From Phyto melanocephala (taxonomy: Eukaryota; Arthropoda; Insecta; Diptera; Rhinophoridae): a stretch of 64,000 nt of DNA. The DNA is taken from the NCBI GenBank assembly GCA_941918925.1, contig OW799234.1, forward strand, positions 111,823,128-111,887,127, written 5' to 3'. Position 1 is the stretch's first letter, and the number at the start of each line of letters is the position of its first letter. Under the pieces are notes generated by a model, which saw only the letters and a program-made list of their open reading frames with translations, searched no databases and was not told the origin of the DNA. The translations under genes and the position numbers were made by a program. Below, one piece after another: positions 61,401-64,000 of this stretch.

Positions 61401-62379
61401 TTTTATAAAATATTTTTTGTAACACTTATATAAATTACCAAACCCTTTTTAAATAAAAATACGAAAATCATATTTTTTTATATTTATTTTATTCTTAACA
61501 TAAATATAACATAACATAACATAACATAACATAACATAAATATCTATATATTTTCTTTTTAGTTAAGTACGTTTCGTTACTTCATAATAATAAGTAATAA
61601 TAAAGTATAAAAGTTGAGACTCCAAAAGTACATATACTGTACAATACAAACCAAACGCCAGATTTCGAAAAATAATCGGTGGCATCATCGACCTAGACAT
61701 AAAGGTTTATAAACCGGTAAAGAGGCTTGATCGAACAGAGTAAAAGAATTTAACTAAGTTGCCTATTAAAATTAAAATCCTGAAGAATAAACCGGAATAA
61801 AGGAAACAATGCCTTTTGACAGATATTTTATATGTATGAAATTACTAGAACTTTCTCTTGCAGTTTGGCAAACATTTTTTTATTATTTTGCTCCTTCAGT
61901 TTACAATTTTTTTATGCATTGAAATCAAATCTTGAAAAAGGTTTCATTTCAAAAATATATTTTTAATTAAAAATTTTTTTTTTTAATTTTTAATAAAAAT
62001 TTTTTTTCAATAGACAAAAATTTCTTTGTTTTTCGAAAACATTAAACATCAATTAACAAAATTAATTGAATTAATTAAAAATATTATAAGTATTTAGAAA
62101 CAATTAAAAAAATTAATTTATTAAACAAGTTTAGGCAATAATTTTTTCTGTGTAGGAACTCAGTAAATACAAGCTTTGTGAGGTCGCAAATGAATACTGT
62201 AGAAAATTCTTACGTCTCAGTAATTTATAACAGTTCCAAAGACATAACTAACAAATTTGTGGTGCAACTATTTGTTACAAAACCTATAATCTAAACTATT
62301 AATCAACATCTTTTACCTAAAATTTGTTTTCGAAGATTTCCATTGAACCAAGATTTTGCGCAGATGTTGCCAACATAGT
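58437..62379. other. Long AT-rich non-coding stretch
   Basis: No gene was recognised. It contains a HINE 3'-end stub at 61190-61235 ('agtaagagcgctatagtcgactg'), a pentanucleotide repeat at 61504-61540, and a possible CCCAGCAAAAA element at about 59964-60345. Confidence 0.35.
61504..61540. repeat. (AACAT)n tandem repeat
   Basis: About seven uninterrupted ATAAC/AACAT units. Confidence 0.95.
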
Positions 62380-63540
62380 GGTGCAGATTGTATATATGGC
62401 TGTTTTTCAGACCCCACAAAGTATGTATATACTTTCTGAAAGCTTATTAATAGGGACATAGACGGTGCAAGGTCATTTAGTTGTTTTTACGATTTCTTTT
62501 TGAATCCAATCTTTAGAAGCCCCCATATGTTGCACATGCCTGCACGTGGCACTAATCTTTTAAAAATATTCGAAAATAAATCGCAATTTAAATTCAGCAG
62601 AATACTATAACTTTTTAAGATAGGTTAAGTTAGGTTAGGTAGAACAGGCAGCTGTTGTGCAGCTCACTTAGGTTCATTTTATTGATCCCATTGTGATACC
62701 TGAAAAGAATATAAAAGAGAGAAGAGAAGCAGACAACACCTGAGTCTCTGGCGGGAATCAAACCAGCAACCCCCAAACTAACAGACCAGCACACTACTGA
62801 CTAGTCCACCGGGTCCAACCAACTTTTTAAGATATAAACAAATAAATACAAATGCCTCTAATTTTTCCATAATTGTAAACCAAAAATTAACATTTATCAG
62901 TCCTTCTAGTAACCAAATTGCAAGCAGTAGCCTTTGAAAGTACTGATGAGGTAAACTAACAAATCCATTAAAAACTAACTTAGATATACCTATAAACACC
63001 AAAATATAACTGCTTTTGAGTTTTTCCTACAATTTAAAAACAAAAATCAATTTCATAGTTCCCAGTCAACCGGATATCAAATTATAGGGCTTTACTAGAG
63101 AAATAAAATACACTAAAAATTTTATAAAAACACATGATTGCAGCCACTTTAAAATGGCAATCAATAAATTTATATATGGGTCAAATCTAGTATTCAAAAC
63201 TATACCTCCTTTAACTGTCACCATATTGATTACAAATAAAATTGCCTGACCAATAGAATACAGTAAACTTAAAAAAATAAAAATGCAAAATGGCGTATAT
63301 ATATCAATTAAGGCTTTGTTCTCTTTAACCCGCCCAATATTGGTATAAAATAAAATGCATGATGGAGTAAAAACAAAATGGCGATTAAGTTTTTTTCTTA
63401 AACCTATCAATATTGATATAGATATTTGAAAAATACATTTAGCTATGTAAAAATTCTAAATCAAAGATGACGTCAGAAATAATAAACAAAAATGGCGACT
63501 AACATGATTAAAGAAAATTATTAGATTCGGCGGCTCCTCG
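62380..63540 (+). repeat. Ruined HINE-A plus family C, split by a SINE
   Basis: A phrases: 'cagaccccacaaagtatgtatatactttctgaaagctta' (62408-62446) and 'cccccatatgttgcac'. They are followed by family C phrases (ATATATGGGTCAAATCTAGTA near 63172, 'ctaaatcaaagatgacgtcagaaataataa'). The SINE at 62623-62820 interrupts it. Confidence 0.6.
62623..62820 (-). mobile_element. tRNA-derived SINE with perfect 14-bp target duplication
   Basis: The minus strand starts GGTTGGACCCGGTGGACTAG, contains a box A-like TGGACTAGTCAGTAG and a box B-like GGTTTGATTCCC about 35 bases further, and ends CTAACCTAACTTAACC. The host sequence AACTTTTTAAGATA stands on both sides (62609-62622 and 62821-62834) without mismatch. 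The internal RNA polymerase III promoter boxes identify a tRNA-derived SINE. It would depend on a LINE for movement. Perfect flanks and intact boxes suggest fairly recent insertion. Confidence 0.85.
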
Positions 63541-63835
63541 AAAAGCCCCCCAATGAAATAATGCCCAAACGAGAAATTAAATATTCTCCAAATTTTTTTC
63601 AAACATTTTTGGGTGTTATTTCATATGAAATAACTCCCAATTTTTTTGGGCCGTTTTTCATTTTTTTTTTGAAATTATTTCATTTCTCCTTTGGGGTTTT
63701 CAAATTATGAAATAATCTCCAATGAAATAACACCCAAAAAACTTTTAAAATTCGGGGCTTGTTTCATAGCGTGTATAATTTGGGTGTTATTTCATTTTGT
63801 ATTCGGGGATTATTTCATTTTTAAAGCCGTTGGTT
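63541..63835. repeat. Block of repeated TGAAATAA motifs in both orientations
   Basis: ATGAAATAA or its inverse TTATTTCAT occurs about ten times in 300 bp, often with a neighbouring TTGGGTGTT/AACACCCAA or GGGG/CCCC. Inverse pairs include AATGAAATAACACCCAA near 63722 and TTTGGGTGTTATTTCATT near 63779. No coding frame and no clear ends were found. Confidence 0.7.
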
Positions 63836-64000
63836 TTTAGTTGGTTGGTTGGTTTTCGCCTGTAAATAAATTATATAAAAATAGGCCTTTTACAAGAAAC
63901 CTTTTAGCCTGTTAATATATCACAATATCTTCAAATCATAAATGATAAAATACATAAATGATAACGTTCTGGATTTGGATGGTGCGACCTTCGACACGGA

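Noticed and set aside
1..64000. tRNA or rRNA genes
   Set aside because: No cloverleaf with paired A and B boxes was seen outside the SINEs, and no rRNA-like conserved sequence was recognised.

Overview
The window looks like non-coding DNA from a higher fly (Diptera, probably Brachycera and possibly a calyptrate). It is very AT-rich, has almost no long open reading frames, and carries ATT and A/T microsatellites. Its dispersed elements with (GTCY)n proto-microsatellites match the mini-me/DINE-1 class known from dipterans. The species is inference; no host gene was recognised by name.

Most of what can be supported is mobile DNA. (1) Helentron-associated interspersed elements (HINE, DINE-1/mini-me type) occur in two subfamilies. 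Subfamily A has seven recognisable copies and several ruins. Subfamily B has two copies of about 2.5 kb, each with a 288-bp tandem array. (2) DD41D (rosa-like) Tc1/mariner relics include a copy with 177-bp inverted arms at 1348-2250, three internally deleted derivatives and a decayed fragment. (3) A Penelope-like element with 418-bp inverted arms, a GIY-YIG domain and a 14-bp target duplication sits inside a HINE at 56.3-58.0 kb. (4) Non-LTR retrotransposon 3' ends: an R1-like one in an ATT microsatellite (6.57-7.78 kb), a CR1/Jockey-like one (18.35-19.23 kb, minus strand) and a decayed one near 42.1 kb. (5) A tRNA-type SINE with perfect 14-bp flanking repeats lies at 62.6 kb, with a ruined relative at 48.2 kb. 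(6) Several MITE-like inverted-repeat elements have TA or TTAA flanks.

The elements are stacked. At 44.2-48.0 kb four layers can be peeled: a ruined HINE, then a TA-flanked element, then HINE-B, then a DD41D derivative. At 39.97-41.50 kb a HINE interrupts a MITE whose uninterrupted sibling lies at 28.76-29.39 kb, so the insertion junction can be read directly.

Host coding signal is slight. Four short minus-strand segments look like exons: 35347-35278, 35053-34902, 28223-28090 and a possible first exon at 4742-4554. They suggest that part of the window is intronic or intergenic sequence of one or more large minus-strand genes. Their products were not identified. For HINE copies, the strand given is the Helentron sense, with the hairpin at the 3' end.
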